A stretch of DNA of 64,000 nucleotides from positions 124,001 through 188,000 of the forward strand of contig SUVP01000002.1 of NCBI GenBank assembly GCA_015061945.1, given 5' to 3'. Under the pieces are notes generated by a model. The model had not been told where the DNA came from, made no database searches, and saw only the letters and a program-made list of their open reading frames with translations. The number at the start of each line of letters is the position of its first letter. Position 1 is the stretch's first letter. The position numbers and the translations under genes were made by a program. This document shows positions 46,022 through 54,779 of this stretch, piece after piece. This DNA is from Opitutales bacterium (GTDB lineage: Bacteria > Verrucomicrobiota > Verrucomicrobiia > Opitutales > Intestinicryptomonadaceae).

Positions 46022-46042
46022 AAATTGTACATTTTTGTAGGA
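46022..46042 (+). promoter_or_regulatory. Conserved 21-nt element upstream of sucC
   Basis: AAATTGTACATTTTTGTAGGA matches the element upstream of gap at 20 of 21 positions. It lies about 206-226 nt before the sucC ATG. Confidence 0.45.
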
Positions 46043-46061
46043 TTTCATCCAAAAACATCGG

Positions 46062-46075
46062 CTCAATCGATTGAG
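46062..46075. promoter_or_regulatory. 14-bp perfect palindrome, candidate operator
   Basis: CTCAATCGATTGAG in the sucC leader, a plausible dimer-binding site. No matching regulator is identified here. Confidence 0.4.
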
Positions 46076-46247
46076 ACACTTGTTTTTAGTGAAAATTTTG
46101 TTAAAAAAAACTTGCAAAAACAAGTCAAAGGAGTACAAAAAGGTGATAATTTAGTAGCAAAAAAGGCAATTCGGACAAACGCTTTTCGTCCTCTTTTGTT
46201 ATTACTATTTATTCCATATTTTATACATCTATATTTAATAGAAAATT

Positions 46248-47441
46248 ATGAATATTCACGAATATCAAGCAAAAGAGTTGTTTAAGGAATTTGGCATCGC
46301 TATTCCAAATGGCGTTGCTGTAAAATCCGAAAACGAGTTCGACTCGGCAATCGCATCGCTCAATGGCGATTTGATTGTTGTAAAGTCGCAAATTCACGCT
46401 GGCGGACGCGGTAAAGGCACGTTTGTCGACGGTTTTCAAGGGGGCGTAAAGCTCGCTTCTAAAGCAGAAGCAGCTGGCATTGCCAAGAAGATGCTCGGCA
46501 ATACCCTCGTTACAAAGCAAACAGGTCCAGCAGGAAGACAAGTTGGCACTGTATACTTCACAGAAGCAAGCGATATCGCAAAGGAATATTACCTTTCATT
46601 GCTTATCGATAGAAGTACAGGTAAAGTTGCAATCATCGCATCTACAGCTGGTGGTATGGACATCGAAAAAGTCGCAGAAGAAACACCAGAACAAATTATG
46701 AAAATGATTGTTGATGCAGATATCGGTTTGCAACCATTCCAAGTTCGCAAGCTCGGTTTCTTCCTCGGCTTTGGTGCTAAAGAATTGATGAAACAGTGGA
46801 CAGCAATCATCAAGGGTCTTTATAAGCTCTTCTGGACAAAAGACTGCTCGATGGTAGAAGTTAACCCACTCATCCTTACAGAAGACAACAGAATCCTCGC
46901 TCTCGACGCTAAAGTATCGTTCGACGATAACGCACTTTTCCGCCATCCAGAAATCCTCGAATTGCGTGATCCACACGAAGAAGATCCAAAGGAAATCGAA
47001 GCAAGCAAGTTTGGTTTGAACTACATTGCTCTCGACGGAAATATCGCATGTATGGTTAATGGTGCGGGTCTGGCTATGTCGACTATGGACATCATCAAGC
47101 ACTTTGGTGGCAACCCTGCAAACTTCCTCGACGTAGGCGGTGGTGCTAACGAAGAAGCTATCACACAAGCATTCAACATTCTCCTCAAAGACAAGAATGT
47201 TAAGGGAATTTTGGTCAACATTTTCGGTGGTATTATGCGTTGCGACGTTATCGCAGCTGGCGTAATCGCTGCTGTAAAGAATGTTGGTTTGACACTTCCT
47301 CTCGTTGTAAGACTCGAAGGTACAAATGTTGAAATTGGCAGAAAGATGCTCGCAGAAAGCGGTATCAAGCTCACAACAGCAGATTCCCTCGCAGACGCAG
47401 CAGAAAAGATTGTTAAGATTGTTGCAGAAGAAAACAAATAA
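46248..47441 (+). CDS. sucC: Succinyl-CoA synthetase beta subunit (ADP-forming type)
   Basis: Forms the ligase with SucD that interconverts succinyl-CoA and succinate with nucleotide triphosphate formation. The 397-aa product starts MNIHEYQAKELFKEFGIAIP, with the ATP-grasp segment VVKSQIHAGGRGKGTFVDGF and CoA-ligase region VNIFGGIMRCDVIAAG. The start ATG lies in AAAATTATGAAT without a Shine-Dalgarno. sucD follows after 19 bp. Codon usage is biased as in gap, suggesting high expression. Confidence 0.96.
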   Translation: MNIHEYQAKELFKEFGIAIPNGVAVKSENEFDSAIASLNGDLIVVKSQIHAGGRGKGTFVDGFQGGVKLASKAEAAGIAKKMLGNTLVTKQTGPAGRQVGTVYFTEASDIAKEYYLSLLIDRSTGKVAIIASTAGGMDIEKVAEETPEQIMKMIVDADIGLQPFQVRKLGFFLGFGAKELMKQWTAIIKGLYKLFWTKDCSMVEVNPLILTEDNRILALDAKVSFDDNALFRHPEILELRDPHEEDPKEIEASKFGLNYIALDGNIACMVNGAGLAMSTMDIIKHFGGNPANFLDVGGGANEEAITQAFNILLKDKNVKGILVNIFGGIMRCDVIAAGVIAAVKNVGLTLPLVVRLEGTNVEIGRKMLAESGIKLTTADSLADAAEKIVKIVAEENK

Positions 47442-47460
47442 CCTCTAAATATTTATTACA

Positions 47461-48345
47461 ATGAGCGTACTCGTAAATAAAGATACAAGAGTTGTAGTTA
47501 GCGGTATTACAGGTGGCACTGGCACATTCCACACACGTCAATGCATCGAATACGGCACAAACATCGTAGCTGGCGTTACACCTGGTAAGGGTGGATTGCT
47601 TTTTGACGAAAAAGTTCCAGTATTCAACACTATCGCTGAATCAGTTAGCAAAGAAGGTGCAAACGCATGCGTAATCTACGTTCCACCGCCATTCGCAGCC
47701 GACGCAATTATCGAAGCAATTGACGCTGAAATTCCGCTTATCATCTGCATTACAGAAGGTATTCCAGTTAATGATATGGCTGTTGTTAAGTCGCGTTTGA
47801 TGCAAAAAGGTTGCAAATCGCGTCTTATCGGACCTAACTGCCCTGGTATTATCACTCCAGGTGAATGTAAGATTGGTATTATGCCAGGCTACATTCACAC
47901 ACCAGGAAATGTCGGTGTAGTCAGCCGTTCAGGTACTTTGACATACGAAGCTGTATGGCAACTCACTTGCCTCGGATATGGTCAAAGCACAGTTATCGGT
48001 ATTGGTGGTGACCCAATCAACGGTACAAGCCATCTCGACGCTGTTAAGATGTTCGCAGAAGACCCAGCAACAGACGCAATCGTTATGATTGGTGAAATTG
48101 GTGGCGACGGCGAACAAATCGCAGCACAATGGCTCAAAGAAAACTGCAAAAAGCCAGTTGCAGCATTTATCGCTGGACGCACAGCTCCAAAGGGTCGCAG
48201 AATGGGACACGCTGGTGCTATCGTTTCTGGTAAATCAGGCGGTGCTGAAGACAAAATCAAAGCTCTTCTCGACGCTGGTTGTGCAGTTGCAGAAACACCA
48301 TCTGTTATCGGCGAAACATTGCTCAAACACTGGGGCAAAATGTAA
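47461..48345 (+). CDS. sucD: Succinyl-CoA synthetase alpha subunit
   Basis: A 294-aa partner of SucC. The CoA-binding Rossmann part begins [20 protein letters not shown], with [18 protein letters not shown] and [20 protein letters not shown]. The phosphohistidine is expected in [11 protein letters not shown]. The sequence ends with a strong hairpin terminator, so sucCD form a two-gene operon. Confidence 0.96.
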   Translation: MSVLVNKDTRVVVSGITGGTGTFHTRQCIEYGTNIVAGVTPGKGGLLFDEKVPVFNTIAESVSKEGANACVIYVPPPFAADAIIEAIDAEIPLIICITEGIPVNDMAVVKSRLMQKGCKSRLIGPNCPGIITPGECKIGIMPGYIHTPGNVGVVSRSGTLTYEAVWQLTCLGYGQSTVIGIGGDPINGTSHLDAVKMFAEDPATDAIVMIGEIGGDGEQIAAQWLKENCKKPVAAFIAGRTAPKGRRMGHAGAIVSGKSGGAEDKIKALLDAGCAVAETPSVIGETLLKHWGKM

Positions 48346-48368
48346 GATTTTATTAAATCTAAAACAAC

Positions 48369-48404
48369 AAAACGGCAAGGAGACAACTCCTTGTCGTTTT
48401 TTTA
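48369..48404 (+). terminator. Rho-independent terminator after sucD
   Basis: AAAACGGCAAGGAG pairs with CTCCTTGTCGTTTT (one G-U wobble) around ACAA, followed by a T-run. Confidence 0.9.
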
Positions 48405-48418
48405 TATATATCTTGACC

Positions 48419-48427
48419 AAATTGTAC
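48419..48427 (+). promoter_or_regulatory. Partial copy of the AAATTGTAC element
   Basis: AAATTGTAC, the first nine bases of the gap/sucC element, directly after TTGACC and about 50 nt before the 48480 start. Short enough that chance occurrence is possible. Confidence 0.25.
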
Positions 48428-48468
48428 TTATTGATTAACCTTATTTCTTTTAAGGAAATAAATATATC

Positions 48469-48474
48469 GGAGGA
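48469..48474 (+). promoter_or_regulatory. Strong Shine-Dalgarno of the GH39-like gene
   Basis: GGAGGA, 5 nt before the ATG at 48480. It is an exception among the mostly Shine-Dalgarno-less starts of this window. Confidence 0.8.
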
Positions 48475-48479
48475 ATAAA

Positions 48480-49886
48480 ATGAATAAAACGAATATCATA
48501 TCACTTATTACCCTGCTCTTTGCGAGTGCAATAGCTACTTACGCAGATGCAGTAAAAACCAATGACACACTTGCAGTCTCGGTAGATTGTGCAAAAAATA
48601 TCGGTAAAATTAAAGCACTCAATGGCGTAAACTTTGGACCCGATATTAAGAATGAAGACATCCTCGGAATGTCAGAAAGAGACGATTTCCGCGAATTGAA
48701 CGTACAAAGTGTCCGTTTGCACGACTGCCCGTTGCAATGCCCTGGTTTGCAACTTGTGGATACTAATTTGATTTTCCCATTGATGCACCTCGATGCAAAA
48801 GATCCACGCAACTATATCTTTAAAGATACTGACGATTACCTCAAGGCTGCAACCGAAAATGGCGAAAAAATCATCTATCGTTTGGGTATTAGTATCGACC
48901 ACACAAGAGCAAAAAATCGCACAGAAATGCCAGACGCTGAAAAGTGGGCTGAAGTATGTTGCCAAATTATCGCTCACTATAACGAAGGCTGGGCAAATGG
49001 CTTCAAGATGAATATCGAACACTGGGAAATTTGGAACGAACACGAACTTGTCAACCGACATGGTCGTCGCCCGATGTGGAAAGGCACAAACGAACAATTT
49101 TATGATTTCTACATCAAGACTTCAAAAATCATTAAGGCTCGCTATCCTCACTTGAAAATTGGTGGTCCTGCGTTCACACATGCAAGTAGCAAAATGCTCC
49201 CATTTTTGAAAAAAGTTTCTCAAGCAAAAGCTCCACTCGATTTTTTGTCTTACCACTATTATGATAACAGCATTAGTAAGGCAGTTATGAACGCTCGCAT
49301 TGCAAAAAAATTCTTAGTTGAGCATGGCTTTCCGAATGCAGAAATTCACCTTAACGAATACCACTATATGCCTGTATCATGGAAAGAATTGAGAGAAAAT
49401 CCCGACAATTATTATATTTTCCAAGAAATAGATTCAGGCGTTTGGAATACCGCTTTAATGACTGCTTTGCAAGACGCACCTATGGACGTTTGCAACTTCT
49501 ACGCTTTTGGGGCTGGTCTTGGCGTACAATGGGGTACGCACACATCGGTATTCAAGAAAAAGCCAATTTACTACCCATTTAAAGCATTTGGGAAGCTTGT
49601 AAAATTCCCAAATAGAATTGCTACTTCAACTAAAGGCAACGGAGTATATGCTCTTGCTGGAAAAAATGCCGATGGCAAAACTGCTCTGCTTGTCAGCTTG
49701 TTTAAAGTAAAAGGCAACGAAGTTGAAATAGATTTCAAGAACGCAGATACAGACCTTTCTAAAGCAAAAGTTTGGTTGTGTGATATCGAAAAAAATCTCG
49801 AAGAAGCGACAGATGTGAAAGTCGACGGCTCGAAAATGGAAGTTGGGTTCAAAGGCGAACACGCTTGCGTTTATATCGAGCTGTAA
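48480..49886 (+). CDS. Secreted GH39-like glycoside hydrolase
   Basis: A 468-aa protein with signal peptide about 1-23 (ending ATYADA). The TIM barrel carries LNVQSVRLHDCPLQCPG, IIYRLGISIDHT, and the acid/base Glu in HWEIWNEHELVNR (near residue 185). The candidate nucleophile Glu is in EIHLNEYHYMPV (near 285). A C-terminal beta domain is seen in GVYALAGKNADGKTALLVSL. GH39 contains beta-xylosidases and alpha-iduronidases; GH79-like or other clan GH-A families remain possible. It has its own strong ribosome site and terminator. Confidence 0.82.
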   Translation: MNKTNIISLITLLFASAIATYADAVKTNDTLAVSVDCAKNIGKIKALNGVNFGPDIKNEDILGMSERDDFRELNVQSVRLHDCPLQCPGLQLVDTNLIFPLMHLDAKDPRNYIFKDTDDYLKAATENGEKIIYRLGISIDHTRAKNRTEMPDAEKWAEVCCQIIAHYNEGWANGFKMNIEHWEIWNEHELVNRHGRRPMWKGTNEQFYDFYIKTSKIIKARYPHLKIGGPAFTHASSKMLPFLKKVSQAKAPLDFLSYHYYDNSISKAVMNARIAKKFLVEHGFPNAEIHLNEYHYMPVSWKELRENPDNYYIFQEIDSGVWNTALMTALQDAPMDVCNFYAFGAGLGVQWGTHTSVFKKKPIYYPFKAFGKLVKFPNRIATSTKGNGVYALAGKNADGKTALLVSLFKVKGNEVEIDFKNADTDLSKAKVWLCDIEKNLEEATDVKVDGSKMEVGFKGEHACVYIEL

Positions 49887-49902
49887 AAAAATCCTCACAA
49901 CA

Positions 49903-49940
49903 AAAAAGCGACAATGGAATAATCCTTTGTCGCTTTTTTT
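49903..49940. terminator. Terminator between GH39-like and beta-helix genes
   Basis: AAAGCGACAA pairs with TTGTCGCTTT with an inner GGA/TCC stem, followed by a T-run. It lies between convergent genes. Confidence 0.88.
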
Positions 49941-49956
49941 GTTTAGTAATTTTAGA

Positions 49957-51003
49957 CTATCGTTGCCATTGGCGAACAAGACCTTCTGGAGTTGGCGTCG
50001 GGACATCGCTCAAATAAAATCCTCTAACCATATTATCACGCCATGCCAACAATTTTGCGTCATTTTTAGCCTTGTATAGAGTTGATTTTGGCGATGTTCT
50101 TAAAAAGCTACAATCGGCAACAACAAGCCCACCACCTGTGTGATTTATTATTGTTGGGTTGTCCATCTTGAATACCTTGTAATTGTTGAAGTACGAACAA
50201 CCAAGCAATCGACAATTTCCGTTGACATTAAAACCTATCATAGCAGTGTCAGCATAGCAATCGCGTAAAAGTGTTTCGCCTTTTGTCTGAATATCGAATG
50301 CGATTGAATTTTTCAGCATTGGGCGTATATCGCCTTTTTTTTCGGACTGAATAGGTCCACCCCAAACATGACAACGTGTTAATCGGCACGAGCCACCACG
50401 CATAATTTTAAATCCGACAGTATAATCAACAACAACAATATCATTGTAATGACTATCGCCACCATTGACATACAACGCCGAATTACCCTCTAAACCTCTT
50501 TTTGTACATCTGAAATATAAGTTTGAAGCTATAATTTCATAACCAGCGTCAATGCGTAATCCGGCGTGTTTCGGATTGCGAAACAACGAATCGCTAATTG
50601 TGAAGTGCTTAAAACCAGCCAAACGCATACAATTATCGGCGATACCATTTGCGTCGAATTCACCACCTTTTACGAACATATTGTGGTCAAAAACATAATT
50701 CTTTTGTGGCTCGGCGATGAGGTCGAACATATAATCCATTTTAGCAGTGGCTACAAACTTCGCAGATTTGTGGAGTAGTAGCGATGCTCCATTTTTTATG
50801 ATGATTTTCTTATCGAGCTTATACTCGCCATAGCCGATACAAAGGACTTTATGAGGCAATGCGTCAATCGCACGTTGGATACGTTCGGAGTCAGAAGTAT
50901 CGCTATCGAGCTTGGGATATTGTGCCAACGTAGCATCATAAATCGACGCAAAAATCGACGAACAAAAGAAACACAATGTAGTAAAAAATAAACGTCTTTT
51001 CAT
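49957..51003 (-). CDS. Secreted right-handed beta-helix protein (pectate-lyase-like)
   Basis: The start at 51003 gives MKRRLFFTTLCFFCSSIFAS, a signal peptide, and 348 aa; upstream Met codons in the ORF track extend into a hydrophilic leader. ERIQRAIDALPHKVLCIGYGEYKLDKKIII is the usual entry to a pectate-lyase-3/GH28-type beta-helix. Short repeating strands follow (HFTISDSLFRNPKHAGLRID, NLYFRCTKRGLEGNSALYVN, RLTRCHVWGG, DCYADTAMIGFNVNGNCRLL). No polygalacturonase-type DD or catalytic Arg motif is obvious, so it may bind or cleave a polysaccharide by another mechanism. Confidence 0.7.
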   Translation of the reverse strand: MKRRLFFTTLCFFCSSIFASIYDATLAQYPKLDSDTSDSERIQRAIDALPHKVLCIGYGEYKLDKKIIIKNGASLLLHKSAKFVATAKMDYMFDLIAEPQKNYVFDHNMFVKGGEFDANGIADNCMRLAGFKHFTISDSLFRNPKHAGLRIDAGYEIIASNLYFRCTKRGLEGNSALYVNGGDSHYNDIVVVDYTVGFKIMRGGSCRLTRCHVWGGPIQSEKKGDIRPMLKNSIAFDIQTKGETLLRDCYADTAMIGFNVNGNCRLLGCSYFNNYKVFKMDNPTIINHTGGGLVVADCSFLRTSPKSTLYKAKNDAKLLAWRDNMVRGFYLSDVPTPTPEGLVRQWQR

Positions 51004-51083
51004 AAGGCGAAAAATAAAACGCCCCGACAAATCGTCAAGACGTTTTTTGATTTCTTTCATCGTCAAAGATAGTGGGATGAGCA

Positions 51084-51118
51084 AAAAAGAAAATCCGTAA
51101 GGATTACCTTACGGATTT
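51084..51118 (-). terminator. Terminator of the tRNA pair
   Basis: AAATCCGTAAGG and CCTTACGGATTT form a perfect 12-bp stem with a 4-nt loop. On the minus strand it is followed by TTCTTTTTT. It lies 8 bp past the tRNA-Gln 3' end. Confidence 0.88.
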
Positions 51119-51125
51119 AAAGAAG

Positions 51126-51196
51126 TTCCCCGATAGAGATTCGAACTCCAACTAGATGAACCAAAATCACCTGTGCTACCATTACACCATCAGGGA
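51126..51196 (-). tRNA. tRNA-Gln (anticodon TTG)
   Basis: The minus strand folds into a full cloverleaf. Acceptor TCCCTGA pairs with TCGGGGA; the anticodon stem GGTGA/TCATC encloses TTTTGGT with anticodon TTG; and the T arm carries TTCGAAT. CCA is not encoded. It is transcribed with the tRNA-Ala upstream and ends at the hairpin. Confidence 0.95.
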
Positions 51197-51256
51197 GAAA
51201 GTGTTTTCGCTAAAACGATTGAATCGCTCAATCATCTCAGCTTAGGGGACTTTCAG

Positions 51257-51329
51257 TGGAGATGATCGGGTTCGAACCGACGACCCCCACAATGCCATTG
51301 TGGTGCTCTTCCAACTGAGCTACATCCCC
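51257..51329 (-). tRNA. tRNA-Ala (anticodon GGC)
   Basis: Acceptor GGGGATG pairs with CATCTCC (one G-U), the D arm is GCTC...GAGC, and the anticodon stem CCACA/TGTGG encloses ATGGCAT with GGC. The T loop is TTCGAAC and the discriminator is A. It lies 60 bp before tRNA-Gln on the same strand. Confidence 0.96.
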
Positions 51330-51441
51330 TATGAGATATTCTTTAAAAGCTTGCCGATTTTTTTTTAAACGTCAATATTTTTTTTATACTTTTTTTCAAT
51401 TTTAAGACTTCAATTTTTAACATTATAACTTTTCGCTTGTT

Positions 51442-52395
51442 ATGAATAAAATCATTAGAATTTCAAAACTATTTTCCGACCAAACTGCTGTCTTCGTCTT
51501 AATTGCAGCTGGTATTGCTATGTTAAAACCAGATTTATTTTATTGGGTGAAAGGTTCGTCGCAGACTGCTATCCTCGGCTTTATTATGCTAACGATGGGT
51601 ATGACTTTATCTACTGACGATTTCAAAATTCTCGCAAAGCGTCCACTCGATATTTTTATTGGTGCGTCTGCTCAATACACTATTATGCCCCTGCTGGCGT
51701 TCGCTATTGTTGAGATTGCAAACCTTCCCAAAGGGATTGCTGTCGGACTCCTTCTTGTCGGGACTTGCCCTGGCGGAGTATCGAGCAACATTATGAGCTA
51801 TCTGGCAAAAGGTGATGTCGCTTTCAGCGTTGGTATGACAACCGCAAGCACGCTCCTATCGCCGATTATGACACCACTACTTATGCTTTGGCTTTCTGGT
51901 GAATCTGTTGAAGTTGACGCTCTCGGTATGTTCAAAAGCATATTGATTGTTACGCTTCTGCCTGTAATTATCGGCTCGCTTCTAAATTGGTTGTTCGCAA
52001 AAAATCAATCATACAAAAAGACGATGCAAATTATGCCGATGTTTAGCGTAATTGGCTTGGCATTTATTGTCGCTGGGGTAACTGCATATCATGGCGAACA
52101 TTTCTTTACATCTGGAATTGCAATTTTCTGTGCTATCTCGATTCACAATTCTCTCGGATATTTGAGTGGATACATTTTGGGAATCATCACCGGAATGAAA
52201 ACTCCACAAAGACGCACGATTGCAATTGAAGTCGGATGCCAAAATGCCGGGCTTGGAACAAACCTTGCTTCGACACACTTCCCTACTCTGCCCGATGCCG
52301 CACTCGCCTCTGCCGTCGCCTGTGTATATCACAGTATCAGCGGTACTATTTTGGCAAACGCATTTGCTCTCTACGACAAATTTAAAAATCGATAA
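51442..52395 (+). CDS. Bile-acid:sodium symporter family (BASS) transporter
   Basis: A 317-aa membrane protein with nine to ten helices. Family segments are GFIMLTMGMTLSTDDFKIL, LLLVGTCPGGVSSNIMSYLAKGD, LSPIMTPLLMLW and IEVGCQNAGLGTNLASTHF. BASS proteins take up organic anions such as pyruvate, pantothenate or bile acids with sodium; the cargo here is unknown. No Shine-Dalgarno precedes the ATG. It ends at a hairpin shared with the convergent yggU-like gene. Confidence 0.9.
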   Translation: MNKIIRISKLFSDQTAVFVLIAAGIAMLKPDLFYWVKGSSQTAILGFIMLTMGMTLSTDDFKILAKRPLDIFIGASAQYTIMPLLAFAIVEIANLPKGIAVGLLLVGTCPGGVSSNIMSYLAKGDVAFSVGMTTASTLLSPIMTPLLMLWLSGESVEVDALGMFKSILIVTLLPVIIGSLLNWLFAKNQSYKKTMQIMPMFSVIGLAFIVAGVTAYHGEHFFTSGIAIFCAISIHNSLGYLSGYILGIITGMKTPQRRTIAIEVGCQNAGLGTNLASTHFPTLPDAALASAVACVYHSISGTILANAFALYDKFKNR

Positions 52396-52424
52396 AAAAA
52401 TTGAGCGACTATGTATCGCTCAAA
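52394..52424. terminator. Bidirectional terminator inside the yggU 3' end
   Basis: TTGAGCGA pairs with TCGCTCAA around seven bases. T-runs lie on both strands, and the hairpin includes the last codons and stop of the minus-strand yggU-like gene. Confidence 0.8.
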
Positions 52425-52672
52425 AGTTTTTTAACGCAATCTACAACACCGTCGACTTGCACAAGTTTATCGCGAGACGTCTCCCCGCATACGATTTCAA
52501 CTGCCCCTCTGCCAACTCCTAATTTTTTTGACAGAAATTTTATCAGCTCTGCGTTAGCTTTTCCGTCCATAGCTTGTGCCGATATTTTTATTTTAACGGC
52601 ATCGCCATACTCGCCAACGCATACGTTTTTCGGGGCATTGGGAACTACCCTAACTTTAAACCGTTCAGCCAT
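52409..52672 (-). CDS. DUF167 / YggU-family protein
   Basis: An 87-aa cytoplasmic protein with the DUF167 pattern FKVRVVPNAPKN, VKIKISAQAMDGKANAELIKFLSKKLGV and IVCGETSRDKLVQV. Family function is unknown. It starts on the pheA stop (1-bp overlap), making it the third gene of scpB-pheA-yggU. Confidence 0.9.
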   Translation of the reverse strand: MAERFKVRVVPNAPKNVCVGEYGDAVKIKISAQAMDGKANAELIKFLSKKLGVGRGAVEIVCGETSRDKLVQVDGVVDCVKKLLSDT

Positions 52673-53736
52673 TACATTGGGTAGCTACCAAGCCACTTTA
52701 CCGACGGCAATGTACTTTTCAAAACAGAAACTGCTTCTGCTACATTATCGTCTTCAAGATGACCTTCTAAGTCGACAAAGAAGTTATAGCTCCATGCTTT
52801 TGTCTTACTTGGACGCGATTCAATACGAGTCAAATTGATGTTTGCTTGATTGAATGGAACAAGCATATCATACAAAGCTCCTGGGCGATTATTTACCGAT
52901 ATAACAAGGCTTGTTTTATACTTCACTCCTGCCGTTTTTGCGACTGCATTTTTGCCGATAACAAGGAATCGAGTCTGATTATTTTTCTTATCTTGAATTC
53001 CTTTTTCGAGAACGGGAACGCCATAATAATCTGCAGCAATTTGGCTACCGATAGCTGCGATATCAGGGTTATCTCTCGCCATTTTTACTGCGACTGTCGT
53101 ACTTTCGGCATATTCAATTTCTACATTGCCAATGTTCCGACGTATCCATTCTCGACACTGCCCTATTGCTTGGTCTTTTGAGCAAACCTTACGGATTCCA
53201 CTGACGGTTGACGCACGCGAAATCAAGCAATGTTCAATCGGCATATAAATTTGACCGACGATATAAAGCGAGCTATCTCGCAACATATCCATAGAGTGAA
53301 ATACTGCACCTTCTGTCGAGTTTTCAATCGGGATAACGCCATAATCGGCATCCTTATTTTCAACAGATGTGAAAACGTCGGGGATTGACGGCATTGGGCG
53401 ATAGTCAACGCTCGACCCAAAATTTTTCACTGCCGCTTGTTGAGTAAAAGTTGCCTTTGGTCCCAAATAAGAGACAACCAACTTTTTCTCTGCCGAAATA
53501 GACGCTGAAATAACTTCTCGATAAATTGCACGCAACGCCGATTCTTCGATTCTACCAGCGTTTTTTGTAAGCAAATTTTTAAACACCAAAATCTCACGAC
53601 TTGGAACGTAAATTTCCTCACCTTTTTCCGATTTCAATTTGCCGATTTCTTTTGCATACGATATGCGTGTCGACAACAAATCGATAATTTTAGAATCGAT
53701 TGAATCGATTTCTTTTCTGATTGAATCCTTATCCAT
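52672..53736 (-). CDS. pheA: Chorismate mutase / prephenate dehydratase (P-protein)
   Basis: The 354-aa protein joins three domains: an AroQ chorismate mutase (about 1-85; IRKEIDSIDSKIIDLLSTRISYA), a prephenate dehydratase (about 90-270; VSYLGPKATFTQQAAV, VIPIENSTEGAV and the catalytic TRFLVIG), and an ACT regulatory domain (about 275-354; RPGALYDMLVPFNQANINL and ESRPSK) that usually binds phenylalanine. It converts chorismate to phenylpyruvate. It shares one base with the stop of scpB and with the start of yggU, so translation is coupled. Confidence 0.95.
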   Translation of the reverse strand: MDKDSIRKEIDSIDSKIIDLLSTRISYAKEIGKLKSEKGEEIYVPSREILVFKNLLTKNAGRIEESALRAIYREVISASISAEKKLVVSYLGPKATFTQQAAVKNFGSSVDYRPMPSIPDVFTSVENKDADYGVIPIENSTEGAVFHSMDMLRDSSLYIVGQIYMPIEHCLISRASTVSGIRKVCSKDQAIGQCREWIRRNIGNVEIEYAESTTVAVKMARDNPDIAAIGSQIAADYYGVPVLEKGIQDKKNNQTRFLVIGKNAVAKTAGVKYKTSLVISVNNRPGALYDMLVPFNQANINLTRIESRPSKTKAWSYNFFVDLEGHLEDDNVAEAVSVLKSTLPSVKWLGSYPM

Positions 53737-54653
53737 TAAAGCTCCTCCTGCGAGTCATCGGCAGTGGCGATTGGCTCATCAACATTTTGTTGTGTATCGA
53801 TTGAATCTTCTTCGACACCATTTGAAATATTCAATTCTTCTTGAACCGAGTTTTCAGAATCAATCACAACCTCACGAGTATTATGTTCTGCGTCATTGTC
53901 TGGAAGCCCGACATCTTTTTCTTTTATTTCCTGTGGCGAGCTTGCACGACGTATCCATTCAGATATTTGGTTCGGACTGAGTACGTCTGATGCTGGCAAT
54001 TCTTCGATTGAATTTACGCCGATAAAATCGAGGAAGTTGCTTGTTGTTGAAAACTGCACTGGGCGACCTGGTAAATCGGCTCTACCGCTAATAAAGATGA
54101 GTTCTTTTTCGGTAAGACGTGTTATTGCACTGTCTGCATTAACGCCACGGATTGCTTCTATTTCTGCACGAGTTACGGGCTGACGATATGCGATAATTGC
54201 CAACGTCTCAAGTGCTGCACGAGTGAGTTTTTGTGGACGTGGGTCATTGCGGAGCAAACGCACCCAATCGGCATAATCTTTTGAAATAGCGAGTTTAAAG
54301 CCCGACGAGCTTTGCAACAAACGACATACATCGCCATTTTCTTCGAGTTCACCAGCAATCTCTTCCATTGCTTCACGGATTTGTGTAGCGGTCAAAAGCG
54401 TTGGCACTTGCGACATAATATCTTCAATTTCAGTCTGCTCTGCTTGATTCTCCCCTCGTGGCTCATCGAGCTGTGGTTCGGGGGGCATTTGAATCATAGA
54501 ATCATTTTGTTCTGCATTTTTTGCCAAAGCTTTTTTGGCATTTTCAAGTTCAGAATGATAGCGTGTTATGACAGCCTGAATATCTTTGATAGTCAGTGGA
54601 TCGCTTGTAGAGAACAACAACGCTCTAAGAATCTTTTTTAAATTGAAGCCCAT
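53736..54653 (-). CDS. scpB: Segregation and condensation protein B
   Basis: ScpB subunit of the SMC-ScpAB complex. The 305-aa product begins LKKILRALLFSTSDPLTIKDI. Tandem winged-helix domains include LVRAALETLAIIAYRQPVTR-like text (RAALETLAIIAYRQPVTRAE), EIEAIRGVNADSAITRL, and VQFSTTSNFLDFIGV. It is longer than typical ScpB because of an acidic insert near 55-75 and an acidic C-terminal tail of about 75 residues (EVVIDSENSVQEELNISN). scpA is not adjacent in this window. Confidence 0.93.
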   Translation of the reverse strand: MGFNLKKILRALLFSTSDPLTIKDIQAVITRYHSELENAKKALAKNAEQNDSMIQMPPEPQLDEPRGENQAEQTEIEDIMSQVPTLLTATQIREAMEEIAGELEENGDVCRLLQSSSGFKLAISKDYADWVRLLRNDPRPQKLTRAALETLAIIAYRQPVTRAEIEAIRGVNADSAITRLTEKELIFISGRADLPGRPVQFSTTSNFLDFIGVNSIEELPASDVLSPNQISEWIRRASSPQEIKEKDVGLPDNDAEHNTREVVIDSENSVQEELNISNGVEEDSIDTQQNVDEPIATADDSQEEL

Positions 54654-54779
54654 TTTTACTTATCTAATAATCCCTCCAATAATGAAAAATTTTCCGTCTC
54701 TTACAACAAAATTTTTATACTCAACGAACAAAATGTTAAGTTGACATCATTCTTATGCGATTTTAAAAAATCCACATCT

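Larger units (their letters stand above)
45920..46247. other. 328-bp intergenic region upstream of sucC
   Basis: AT-rich, without a convincing gene (the 86-aa plus-strand ORF at 46025 runs into sucC and looks spurious). It holds the 21-nt element at 46022, the palindrome at 46062 and an inverted repeat ACTTGCAAAAACAAGT at 46110-46125. It probably carries the sucCD promoter and control sites. Confidence 0.6.

Noticed and set aside
46025-46285. 86-aa ORF upstream of sucC
   Set aside because: Overlaps the sucC start in another frame and covers regulatory-looking sequence; no domain.
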